Position numbers and translations under genes: made by a program. Positions 1 to 4,651 of a DNA stretch of 8,461 bases are shown one piece after another; positions within the stretch are counted from its first letter, which is position 1, and each line of letters starts with the position of its first letter. Origin of the DNA: an uncultured Helicobacteraceae bacterium (GTDB taxonomy: Bacteria > Campylobacterota > Campylobacteria > Campylobacterales > UBA6016). The stretch is taken from positions 1 through 8,461 of the forward strand of contig CALJKN010000024.1 of the NCBI GenBank assembly GCA_937973585.1, in the 5' to 3' direction. Below the pieces are notes generated by a model. That model was not told the DNA's origin. It did not search any database and saw only the letters and a program-made list of their open reading frames with translations.

Positions 1-42
1 AAACTCACAAAAGACATTTTGGAACAATTGGAAATTATTTAA
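1..42 (+). CDS. Possible C-terminal tail of an upstream gene (partial)
   Basis: Frame 1 is open from the window edge to a TAA at 40-42 and encodes 13 residues, KLTKDILEQLEII. The mix of charged and aliphatic residues looks like a normal amphipathic protein end, but 13 codons are too few to prove coding. If real, it would be the last gene of the element's unseen left part, co-oriented with rep. The inverted repeat at 79-108 would then be a candidate 3' structure for its transcript. No function can be assigned. Confidence 0.3.
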   Translation, partial: KLTKDILEQLEII

Positions 43-78
43 GCAACCCTTAATAAAACACGTCCTATCATTACCCCC

Positions 79-108
79 ATCTTAGTCATTTAATTGGCTG
101 ATTAAGAT
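79..108. repeat. Inverted repeat, 10-bp arms
   Basis: ATCTTAGTCA at 79-88 pairs with TGATTAAGAT at 99-108: nine Watson-Crick pairs plus one G-T pair, around a 10-base loop. No T-run follows on either strand, so it is not a canonical intrinsic terminator. It could be a weak terminator for an upstream gene, a protein-binding dyad or part of the origin region. Confidence 0.4.
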
Positions 109-176
109 AATAATCTAAGTTTGGAGAATAACAGTAGACAAATAGAGGCGAATAAAAAGTAAAATAAACATAATGG

Positions 177-255
177 GCACATAATAAGCAAATTAAAAAA
201 TAAGCCGCAAATAGCACAGTTAGCACAAATAGGCACAGAAAAGAAACAAAGCACA
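177..255 (+). repeat. Cluster of five GCACA motifs (possible iterons or integrase arm sites)
   Basis: GCACA occurs at 177-181, 214-218, 223-227, 233-237 and 251-255. The middle three are spaced 9 and 10 bp, near one helical turn, within the contexts TAGCACA, TAGCACA and AGGCACA. A matching trio lies at 3290-3317 beside the integration target. The shared motif suggests binding sites for one element protein, such as the integrase or the HTH protein. The local A/C-rich composition raises the chance frequency of this pentamer, so this is tentative. Confidence 0.3.
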
Positions 256-339
256 CAAAAAGCCCCACAGAACAAAAATAAAAAAATCAAGCCAAACAAA
301 CATAATTAATATTGCCAAAAACTTTTGAGTATTAACGCT

Positions 340-355
340 TGCATATTCATATGCA
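340..355. repeat. Near-perfect 16-bp palindrome (operator-like)
   Basis: TGCATAT at 340-346 and ATATGCA at 349-355 form perfect 7-bp arms around a 2-base centre, TC. Short compact dyads of this shape are typical of dimeric repressor sites. The element's own HTH protein would be an obvious candidate ligand, but nothing in the sequence proves the pairing. Confidence 0.4.
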
Positions 356-398
356 CTTTAATATCCAAAGCCTAGGCACTCCGTATCTAAAACTAAAG

Positions 399-454
399 GC
401 GGTCACTTTTTGCCAATGCTTGGCCTTTGGCCATGCTTGGCAAATAAAGACCGC
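399..454. repeat. Composite long hairpin, candidate rolling-circle origin structure
   Basis: The outer stem pairs GCGGTC (399-404) with GACCGC (449-454). Inside it TGCCAA (411-416) pairs with TTGGCA (437-442), and TGGCC (421-425) pairs with GGCCA (429-433) around a TTT loop. The nonamer ATGCTTGGC appears as a direct repeat within the structure. The left half can alternatively fold as a small hairpin, GCCAA/TTGGC (412-416 with 420-424). It stands out as GC-richer than the AT-rich flanks and sits about 100 bp upstream of rep. Extrudable hairpins with internal repeats are typical of double- or single-strand origins of RCR replicons; the role is inferred. Confidence 0.55.
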
Positions 455-480
455 AATGTTTAGAACCTTTGATTATTCCT

Positions 481-515
481 TTTGGTTCGGGGTATTAGTA
501 ACACCCCTTCCCAAA
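481..515. repeat. Second long hairpin with a 9-base AT-rich loop, candidate nick-site hairpin
   Basis: TTTGG (481-485) pairs with CCAAA (511-515). After a symmetric TTC/TTC internal mismatch, GGGGT (489-493) pairs with ACCCC (503-507), leaving the 9-base loop ATTAGTAAC at 494-502. A GC-rich stem presenting an AT-rich loop of this size is how many rolling-circle initiators see their nick site. The adjacent gene encodes such an initiator. No known nick sequence is matched exactly. Confidence 0.45.
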
Positions 516-518
516 CGC

Positions 519-540
519 CAATTAATTTAATTATTAATTG
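519..540. repeat. Perfect inverted repeat overlapping the rep translation start region
   Basis: CAATTAAT at 519-526 and ATTAATTG at 533-540 are perfect 8-bp arms around TTAATT. The right arm abuts the Shine-Dalgarno GAGGA (540-544) of rep. A protein binding here would block transcription or translation of rep, so an autoregulatory operator is plausible. It may instead be simply part of an AT-rich promoter. Confidence 0.4.
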
Positions 541-544
541 AGGA
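540..544 (+). promoter_or_regulatory. Shine-Dalgarno GAGGA that fixes the rep start
   Basis: GAGGA lies 8 bases before ATG 553-555. An in-frame TTG at 538 overlaps this motif and has no SD of its own, so ATG 553 is chosen as the start of rep. Confidence 0.7.
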
Positions 545-552
545 ATTCAAAC

Positions 553-1947
553 ATGACAAATATTGTCAAAGATATAAAAATGGTATCTGGGATAGATACG
601 CTTTACTTTTTTATGGAGTCAAACGAGAATTATGAAGAGCTATTTTTGGAACTGCTAGACCAGTGCCAAGATAGCATGGATAGATTTACCCGTAACGAGG
701 TAAGTTATAAAAACGAAGATATAAACGCAGATGTTAACGGCGTTACGCTCTGGTTTTTAGGCAAGGGGCAGGGCTTTTATTGGTTTAGGGATGCTAACCG
801 CTTTTTTAAAATAGGTTTCAAAGACAGAAACACAAACAAAGGTTTACACAATATTCAAGTGCAACTATACGCACAGGGGATATATACGGTAGGGATAAAA
901 AGCATAGTCGCCTTTATAGAGTCTATGCTGGATGGATATGTAACTGAGTTTAAACCGGTAACGAGAGCCGATATAAATGCATTTGTATCCGTTGACTTTT
1001 CCACCGTCTCAAAAGATATGTTCGTCACTAGAAAAAAGCAGTTTAGAGAGTTTAACGCCATAGGCTCTAAAAGCTCAACTAATTCTATATACATAGGCAA
1101 AAAGCCTTTCTTGCTTCGTCTGTATGATAAAAAGCTAGAGCTATTCTCTAAAAAAGAGAAGATAGAGCTGATGGATGAGTATCTATCGGGATATGACATA
1201 GATATACACGGTGCAGAGCCACTATGGAACGTGGAGTTTGAACTGCACAGAGCTCATCTAAAAGGGTTTGGAATATCAACTGTCGAGGAGCTATTGGCTA
1301 ATGCCGATAATCTTTTTAAAAAATGCATGGATGATATAAGGCTCATAGACCCAAACACTCTTTCAAAAGAGATGATAGATAGCGGACACTCCAACAGGGC
1401 GGAAACCTTGCCTATATGGAACGATATAAAAGAAGCCTACCATATAGATGGATTTTTACAATCCCCAATAACGCTTGAACGCCTAAAGCGCAAAGAGTAC
1501 ACATATACCGAACAAAAAGCTATTGAGGAGCATGTAATTCTGGGCAGAAAAGCCAAACTTAACGGCATAGTTATAGGCACACCTTTTTATGAAGAGGTGG
1601 AGAGAAAAATAGCCGAGGGCTTCAATAAAAAAAGCAGGCTCAAAGAGGAGCTGGAGAAGCTAAAAGAGCGTTTCGAGGATTTTAAAGTCTATGATGTACA
1701 GAGTGGCGAAACATACACCGCTAGAATCGACAAAGATACAAACTCCATATATAGACTAAACCCTGTTGTAAGCTTTGCAAAGATGGGAGATTATGAGCTA
1801 TTCAAAGAGCATGAGAGGCTAATCGGAGAGCTTCTAAAACATAACATTAACTCCATAGAAGAAAAAACGGCGATTTATAAAGTCCAAATATCAAGGGCAG
1901 AGCTAATCAAACGGGGGCTTATCGAAGATGAGCCTATGCCGTTTTAG
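553..1947 (+). CDS. Rolling-circle replication initiator, Rep_trans/RstA-like
   Basis: The 464-residue protein fits the Rep_trans type of initiator found in RCR plasmids, filamentous phages (RstA) and ICE relaxases of the NicK/MobT kind. Such enzymes nick one strand at the origin through a tyrosine and start strand displacement. Visible family features in order are the N-terminal GIDTL strand (about 13-17), TRADINAF (137-144), the IYIGKKP block (179-185), RLYDKK (189-194) with the likely nucleophilic Tyr191 and Lys193, and WNVEFELHR (225-233) with paired acidic residues (Glu228, Glu230). A charged, probably coiled segment follows at about 346-378. It is the first gene of a rep-HTH-int set, with only 10 bp before the next gene, and has origin-like hairpins immediately upstream. 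The family call is from remembered motifs; a mobilization relaxase role is an alternative. Confidence 0.75.
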   Translation: MTNIVKDIKMVSGIDTLYFFMESNENYEELFLELLDQCQDSMDRFTRNEVSYKNEDINADVNGVTLWFLGKGQGFYWFRDANRFFKIGFKDRNTNKGLHNIQVQLYAQGIYTVGIKSIVAFIESMLDGYVTEFKPVTRADINAFVSVDFSTVSKDMFVTRKKQFREFNAIGSKSSTNSIYIGKKPFLLRLYDKKLELFSKKEKIELMDEYLSGYDIDIHGAEPLWNVEFELHRAHLKGFGISTVEELLANADNLFKKCMDDIRLIDPNTLSKEMIDSGHSNRAETLPIWNDIKEAYHIDGFLQSPITLERLKRKEYTYTEQKAIEEHVILGRKAKLNGIVIGTPFYEEVERKIAEGFNKKSRLKEELEKLKERFEDFKVYDVQSGETYTARIDKDTNSIYRLNPVVSFAKMGDYELFKEHERLIGELLKHNINSIEEKTAIYKVQISRAELIKRGLIEDEPMPF

Positions 1948-1957
1948 GGGGTAGGCC

Positions 1958-2287
1958 GTGAATATAGGACTGGAAAATCTGGAACTAATCCCAAAACTCC
2001 TTGAAGAGCTACTAAGCATCAAAGGACAGATGGAAAATCTAAACACAAAAAGGTGGTACACGGTCGAAGAGGTCGCAAATTATCTGGGCTACTCCAAAGA
2101 CCATATATACAAACTAAAAAATGATTCGTTTATTGAAAACATCCACTTTTACAAAAAGGGCGGTAAAATTCTATTCGATAGGGTTGCCGTCGATGAGTGG
2201 GTTGTGAAAGGAGAAACAACCGATGAAGCTCTACGAACGGGGCGGGAAGTTGTGGATAGACTTCTTCTATCAGTCAAAAAGATATAG
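1958..2287 (+). CDS. MerR/excisionase-type helix-turn-helix protein
   Basis: This 109-residue protein starts with GTG, preceded by a G-rich SD around 1946-1951. Residues 1-30 form an amphipathic leucine-rich helix, likely a dimerization coil. Residues 33-82 match the short winged HTH of the excisionase/HTH_17 class: YTVEEVANYLGYSKDHIYKL, then a wing with the GGKILFDR turn and the closing DEWV. Such proteins in integrated elements act as recombination directionality factors or as repressors. Its place between rep and the integrase fits either role. The last 20 codons and the stop overlap the integrase gene in another frame, so the C-terminal tail is probably weakly constrained. The HTH class is well supported; the exact function is inferred. 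Confidence 0.75.
   Translation: MNIGLENLELIPKLLEELLSIKGQMENLNTKRWYTVEEVANYLGYSKDHIYKLKNDSFIENIHFYKKGGKILFDRVAVDEWVVKGETTDEALRTGREVVDRLLLSVKKI
2207..2213 (+). promoter_or_regulatory. Shine-Dalgarno of the integrase inside the HTH gene
   Basis: AAAGGAG lies 9 bases before ATG 2223-2225. It supports the integrase start inside the preceding coding region and hence the 65-nt gene overlap. Confidence 0.65.
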
Positions 2288-3287
2288 AAGAAGCTTAGAA
2301 CTTGAAGCAACCAAAGCAAATACCAAACTAGCCCAGACAAAAATTATCCCAGAGATAGTTTATAAACTAAATCAGGGAACGTTCTTTGAATTAGAAGAAA
2401 AGAAAGCAAACGAAGATATTACGGTCGACGAGATGGCTAAGATGTCGTTTGAGATGCATAAGCATGAGAGACGGGAATTTACACGTCTCTCAATAGCTTC
2501 AAACTACGAAAGGCACATCAAAAAGCCTTTTGGCAAACGTACTATCAAAGGTATTAAGCCGTCCGAACTAGCCATTTGGCAAAACAAGCTTTGCGATAAG
2601 CTTGCACCAAAAACGATTAGAACCATCTTTAATACCATCTTAGATGATGCATTAAGAGACGACATAGTCGTTAAAAACCCGTTTACGCATATTAAATCCC
2701 CCGTCCTAGTAGACGTAAGAGAGAAAAAGCCATTTAGCGTAGAGGAGATATTTAAAATCTTGGAATATGCGGATGAGAAAATGAGAGCGTTTTTCGCTCT
2801 TGGATTCTTTACGGGTATGCGAACTGGGGAGCTTATCGGGTTAAAGTGGGAAGATGTGGACTTTGAAGAGAATATCATCAAAGTAAGACGAAGCAGACGG
2901 CAAGGAGTTGAGACGCTCCCAAAGACCGTTAACAGCATTAGGGATGTTGAGATAATAGATGTCTTGCTTGCACATATCAAAACACATAGAGAGTTATGCA
3001 GAGCCGAACAGGTCTATATGTTTGAAACATACAAGGGCGAACCATTTAACACTACGGATAAAATATCCGTTTGGTACTGGAAACCGCTTTTGGAGTCATT
3101 AGGTATTCCTTACCGTAATCTTTACCAAATGAGGCATACATTTGCTTCGATGATGATTTCAAACGGCGAAGATATACTTTGGGTGTCTAATATGTTAGGA
3201 CATAAAGATAGTTCAATGACTCTTGAAAAGTATGCAAGATACGTCAAAAGAAATGACAAAAAAAGAGGGTTGTTTCTTGTGGCGTGA
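2223..3287 (+). CDS. Tyrosine recombinase (phage-type integrase)
   Basis: The 354-residue protein is of typical length for phage/ICE integrases that recombine attP with a tRNA attB. Residues 1-27 form a small arm-binding motif (LYERGGKLWIDFF then KRYRRSL), about 66-155 the SAM-like core-binding domain, and about 170-345 the catalytic domain. Likely catalytic residues are Arg200 in GMRTGEL, Lys234, Arg304 in YQMRHTFAS, His327 in LGHKDSS and nucleophile Tyr337. The first box II histidine is Tyr301, a substitution common in this integrase group. The start is supported by an internal SD and by the complete N-terminal motif. The stop lies 81 bp from the 3' end of tRNA-Ser, the presumed target. The reading frame looks intact, so the element may still be able to recombine. 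Confidence 0.93.
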   Translation: MKLYERGGKLWIDFFYQSKRYRRSLELEATKANTKLAQTKIIPEIVYKLNQGTFFELEEKKANEDITVDEMAKMSFEMHKHERREFTRLSIASNYERHIKKPFGKRTIKGIKPSELAIWQNKLCDKLAPKTIRTIFNTILDDALRDDIVVKNPFTHIKSPVLVDVREKKPFSVEEIFKILEYADEKMRAFFALGFFTGMRTGELIGLKWEDVDFEENIIKVRRSRRQGVETLPKTVNSIRDVEIIDVLLAHIKTHRELCRAEQVYMFETYKGEPFNTTDKISVWYWKPLLESLGIPYRNLYQMRHTFASMMISNGEDILWVSNMLGHKDSSMTLEKYARYVKRNDKKRGLFLVA

Positions 3288-3289
3288 TT

Positions 3290-3317
3290 GCACAAATGTG
3301 GCACACAACATGGCACA
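3290..3317 (+). repeat. Three GCACA motifs at 11-12 bp spacing beside the att site
   Basis: GCACA occurs at 3290-3294, 3301-3305 and 3313-3317, the last two as TGGCACA. The spacing is about one DNA turn. They lie between the integrase stop and the tRNA 3' end, where arm-type integrase or excisionase sites are expected. The same pentamer is clustered at 177-255. Binding is inferred, not shown. Confidence 0.4.
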
Positions 3318-3319
3318 GT

Positions 3320-3358
3320 AAAAAAATATGATTTTTAAGTCCCGTAGATATGGGGCTT
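3320..3358 (-). terminator. Possible terminator downstream of tRNA-Ser
   Basis: AAGTCCC (3337-3343) and GGGGCTT (3352-3358) form a 7-bp stem with one G-T pair and an 8-base loop. Reading leftward from the tRNA, the stem is followed about 10 bases later by seven consecutive T (3326 to 3320). AAAAAT/ATTTTT (3322-3336) can form an extra A-T hairpin. The gap between stem and T-run is not canonical, so this may be a weak terminator or part of the att region. Confidence 0.35.
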
Positions 3359-3368
3359 GAAAGTTAGG

Positions 3369-3395
3369 TGGCGGACAGAGAGGGATTCGAACCCT
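3369..3395. other. Predicted attachment site in the tRNA-Ser 3' end
   Basis: The acceptor stem and T-arm of tRNA-Ser face the integrase gene. Integrases of this kind usually recombine within this part of a tRNA and leave the gene restored, as seen here with an intact CCA end. The core would be a direct repeat of this stretch at the far element end, which is not in the window, so the exact core cannot be defined. Confidence 0.45.
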
Positions 3396-3460
3396 CGATA
3401 CCAGTGTTTAGGTATGCACCCTTAGCAGGGGTGTGGTTTCAGCCACTCACCCATCTGTCC
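3369..3460 (-). tRNA. tRNA-Ser (GCU)
   Basis: This is a 92-nt class II tRNA. The acceptor stem pairs GGACAGA (from 3460) with TCTGTCC, followed by discriminator G and an encoded CCA (3371-3369). The anticodon stem CACCC/GGGTG encloses loop CTGCTAA with anticodon GCT at 3426-3424, reading AGC/AGU serine codons. The long variable arm ATACC/GGTAT is typical of tRNA-Ser. The T-arm carries GGTTCGAATCC. The gene follows pyrF on the same strand and is the likely target of the neighbouring integrase. Confidence 0.97.
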
Positions 3461-3466
3461 AACTCA

Positions 3467-3498
3467 AAAGAGGACGAAATTCTATCAGACTCCTCTTT
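3467..3498. repeat. Inverted repeat between pyrF and tRNA-Ser
   Basis: AAAGAGGA (3467-3474) and TCCTCTTT (3491-3498) form an 8-bp stem with a 16-base loop. Read leftward, a run of four T spans the end of the stem (3469-3466). It may attenuate read-through from pyrF or act as a processing structure upstream of the tRNA. The long loop argues against a strong terminator. Confidence 0.35.
3479..3487 (-). promoter_or_regulatory. Candidate extended -10 promoter of tRNA-Ser
   Basis: On the minus strand TGATAGAAT reads as an extended -10 (TG-N-TAGAAT, five of six matches to TATAAT). It lies about 19 bases before the tRNA 5' end, giving a short leader. No good -35 is visible, which is common in Campylobacterota. 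It sits in the loop of the 3467-3498 inverted repeat. Confidence 0.4.
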
Positions 3499-3540
3499 AA
3501 AAGCTCTTTAAATTTTTGCAATAACGAAAAATATTTACCT

Positions 3541-3567
3541 CGGGTAATTTTTACCAAACCTTACCCG
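3541..3567. repeat. Inverted repeat spanning the pyrF stop codon
   Basis: CGGGTAA (3541-3547) and TTACCCG (3561-3567) are perfect 7-bp arms with a 13-base loop. The right arm contains the complement of the pyrF TAA. An alternative fold pairs GGTAA (3543-3547) with TTACC (3551-3555). It could stabilise the operon 3' end. No immediate T-run follows leftward, although a five-T run lies about 10 bases beyond. Confidence 0.35.
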
Positions 3568-4247
3568 ATTTTGTTCAAAATATTCTGGAGGGTCTCTTTT
3601 GGGTTTTGGGATTTGTAGATAGGCCGTCCGATAACGGCGAAATCTACTTTCATAGCTTTTGCGGATACTACGTCTACGACCCTTTGTTGATCCCCTTTTT
3701 CGTCCGATACATCCCTGATTCCGGGGCATAGGGTCGAAAAGCTGTCCGACGTGGCCGATTTGATTAGTTCGCTCTCATGAGCCGAGCAGACTACGCCATC
3801 CAGCCCCGCTTCGTGCGCATCACGGGCAAACTGTGCCGCTTTTGTGTTTATGTCTGTTCCATACACGGCGGCAAACCCATCTTCGTCAAAACTAGTCAGG
3901 GCGGTAACGGCCAGAACTAGAGGACGGGAGGGGAGGGGAGAGAGCCTATCCATCACCTCTTTCATCGCTTTTTTGCCTGCGCTTGCGTGTACGTTGAACA
4001 TATCGACACCCAGAGCCGCTATCTCCTCGGCAGCATCTGCCATTGTGTTCGGGATGTCGTAGAGTTTTAGGTCGAGAAAGATTTTAAAATTTGGGTTGAT
4101 GGATTTTATATCGTCCAAAAAGCTTTTGCCGTCTCTGATATACGAGCGGAATCCGACTTTTATCCAGACATCAAAATCTTTTATTTGTTCTAGTAGTGCT
4201 AGATTTTCCTCACGTGAGGGCAAATCCAAAGCTACGCATACTTTCAC
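3561..4247 (-). CDS. pyrF: Orotidine 5'-phosphate decarboxylase
   Basis: The 228-residue protein catalyses the last step of de novo UMP synthesis, decarboxylating OMP to UMP. The TIM barrel begins VKVCVALDL. Lys30 lies in WIKVG, and the catalytic Asp59, Lys61 and Asp64 lie in DLKLYDIPNT. VHASAG (86-91), CPGIRD (174-179) and the phosphate-binding GRPIYKS (207-213) follow. The start is GTG at 4247, overlapping the nusB stop by 4 bp (GTGA) and preceded by AAGGG at 6 bases. The same frame runs open further upstream, but that part reads through nusB out of phase and lacks family similarity. It is the last protein gene of the operon. Length and residues are normal for the short bacterial group I enzyme. 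Confidence 0.96.
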   Translation of the reverse strand: MKVCVALDLPSREENLALLEQIKDFDVWIKVGFRSYIRDGKSFLDDIKSINPNFKIFLDLKLYDIPNTMADAAEEIAALGVDMFNVHASAGKKAMKEVMDRLSPLPSRPLVLAVTALTSFDEDGFAAVYGTDINTKAAQFARDAHEAGLDGVVCSAHESELIKSATSDSFSTLCPGIRDVSDEKGDQQRVVDVVSAKAMKVDFAVIGRPIYKSQNPKETLQNILNKIG

Positions 4248-4651
4248 GCCGCACCCTTTGTTTTTGCGATTGCGTCCAGTATCCCGTTGATAAACTTTCC
4301 GCTGTTTTCTGCCCCAAATTGCTTGCCGATATCGACCGCTTCGTTGATTACGACCGCTTTGTCTACATCTTCGTATGCTATCTCGTAGGCTCCTAGACGG
4401 AGTATCGCTTTTTCGATACTCCCCACTCTGTCTAGTTCCCACTCCTTCATAACGGACTGGATTTTTTGGTCTATGCTTCCGATATTTTTCATGACGTTTT
4501 CAAGCAGATGCAGACCGAATTCCCTTTGCTTGTTTCTGATTTTTCGCTCTTCAAATACCGTTTCGGCATATTTTAGGGCTTGTTCATTGCCCAAATCTAT
4601 AGAGTAAAGTATCGATACTACGGTCTCTCTGACCTGTCTTCTGGTAGCCAT
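4244..4651 (-). CDS. nusB: Transcription antitermination factor NusB
   Basis: The 135-residue all-helical RNA-binding protein binds boxA RNA with NusE (S10) and supports rRNA antitermination. Family signatures are RRQVRETVVSILYSID near the N-terminus, WELDRVGSIEKAILRLGAYE (71-90) and VVINEAVDIGKQFG followed by KFINGILDAI (100-128). Length matches the family. Its ATG overlaps the ribH stop by one base (TAATG), and its TGA overlaps the pyrF GTG, so translation is likely coupled on both sides. The ribH-nusB pairing is widespread in bacteria. Confidence 0.96.
   Translation of the reverse strand: MATRRQVRETVVSILYSIDLGNEQALKYAETVFEERKIRNKQREFGLHLLENVMKNIGSIDQKIQSVMKEWELDRVGSIEKAILRLGAYEIAYEDVDKAVVINEAVDIGKQFGAENSGKFINGILDAIAKTKGAA

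Larger units (their letters stand above)
43..552. other. Non-coding replication/control region upstream of rep
   Basis: About 0.5 kb has no convincing gene. The reading frames present are short, use TTG/GTG starts or overlap the hairpins. The region contains five separate inverted repeats, a tract of extreme strand bias (241-300 holds 39 A, 14 C, 5 G and 2 T), a cluster of GCACA motifs and the start signals of rep. This density of dyad symmetry just before a rolling-circle initiator gene is what one expects of a double-strand origin with associated single-strand origin or operator sites. The origin role is inferred from position and structure, since no known nick sequence was recognised. Confidence 0.5.
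1..3395. mobile_element. Integrated element with rolling-circle Rep, HTH protein and integrase at tRNA-Ser (left end not in window)
   Basis: A replication initiator, an excisionase-like DNA-binding protein and a tyrosine integrase form a same-strand cassette that ends beside the 3' end of an intact tRNA-Ser gene. This is the classic arrangement of an element inserted by site-specific recombination into a tRNA 3' end. The block reads as more AT-rich than the housekeeping genes to its right. No structural phage gene, relaxase or transfer gene lies inside the window. No duplicate of the tRNA 3' end is found at 1-540, so the element continues beyond the left edge. It could be an inovirus-like prophage, an integrative mobilizable element or an integrated RCR plasmid. 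The right boundary given assumes recombination within the T-arm/acceptor part of the tRNA gene. Confidence 0.7.

Noticed and set aside
86..303. Overlapping minus-strand hydrophobic reading frames (60-65 residues, plus a 27-residue ATG frame from 303)
   Set aside because: They use TTG/GTG starts or lack a Shine-Dalgarno. Their Phe/Leu/Cys content is what any T/G-rich strand would encode, and several frames look alike.
461..474. Weak similarity (10 of 14) to the tRNA-Ser T-arm, as a possible second att site
   Set aside because: It is short and imperfect and lies inside the rep control region, so chance is the better explanation.
339..530. Plus-strand frame of 63 codons
   Set aside because: It runs straight through the palindrome at 340-355 and both large hairpins, has no SD and has no protein-like character.
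538..552. TTG start for rep at 538
   Set aside because: The codon overlaps the SD GAGGA that serves ATG 553, and the five added residues have no family counterpart.
4248..4442. Upstream extension of the pyrF frame by 65 codons
   Set aside because: It lies entirely within nusB in another frame. The GTG at 4247 has its own SD and gives the normal PyrF N-terminus.
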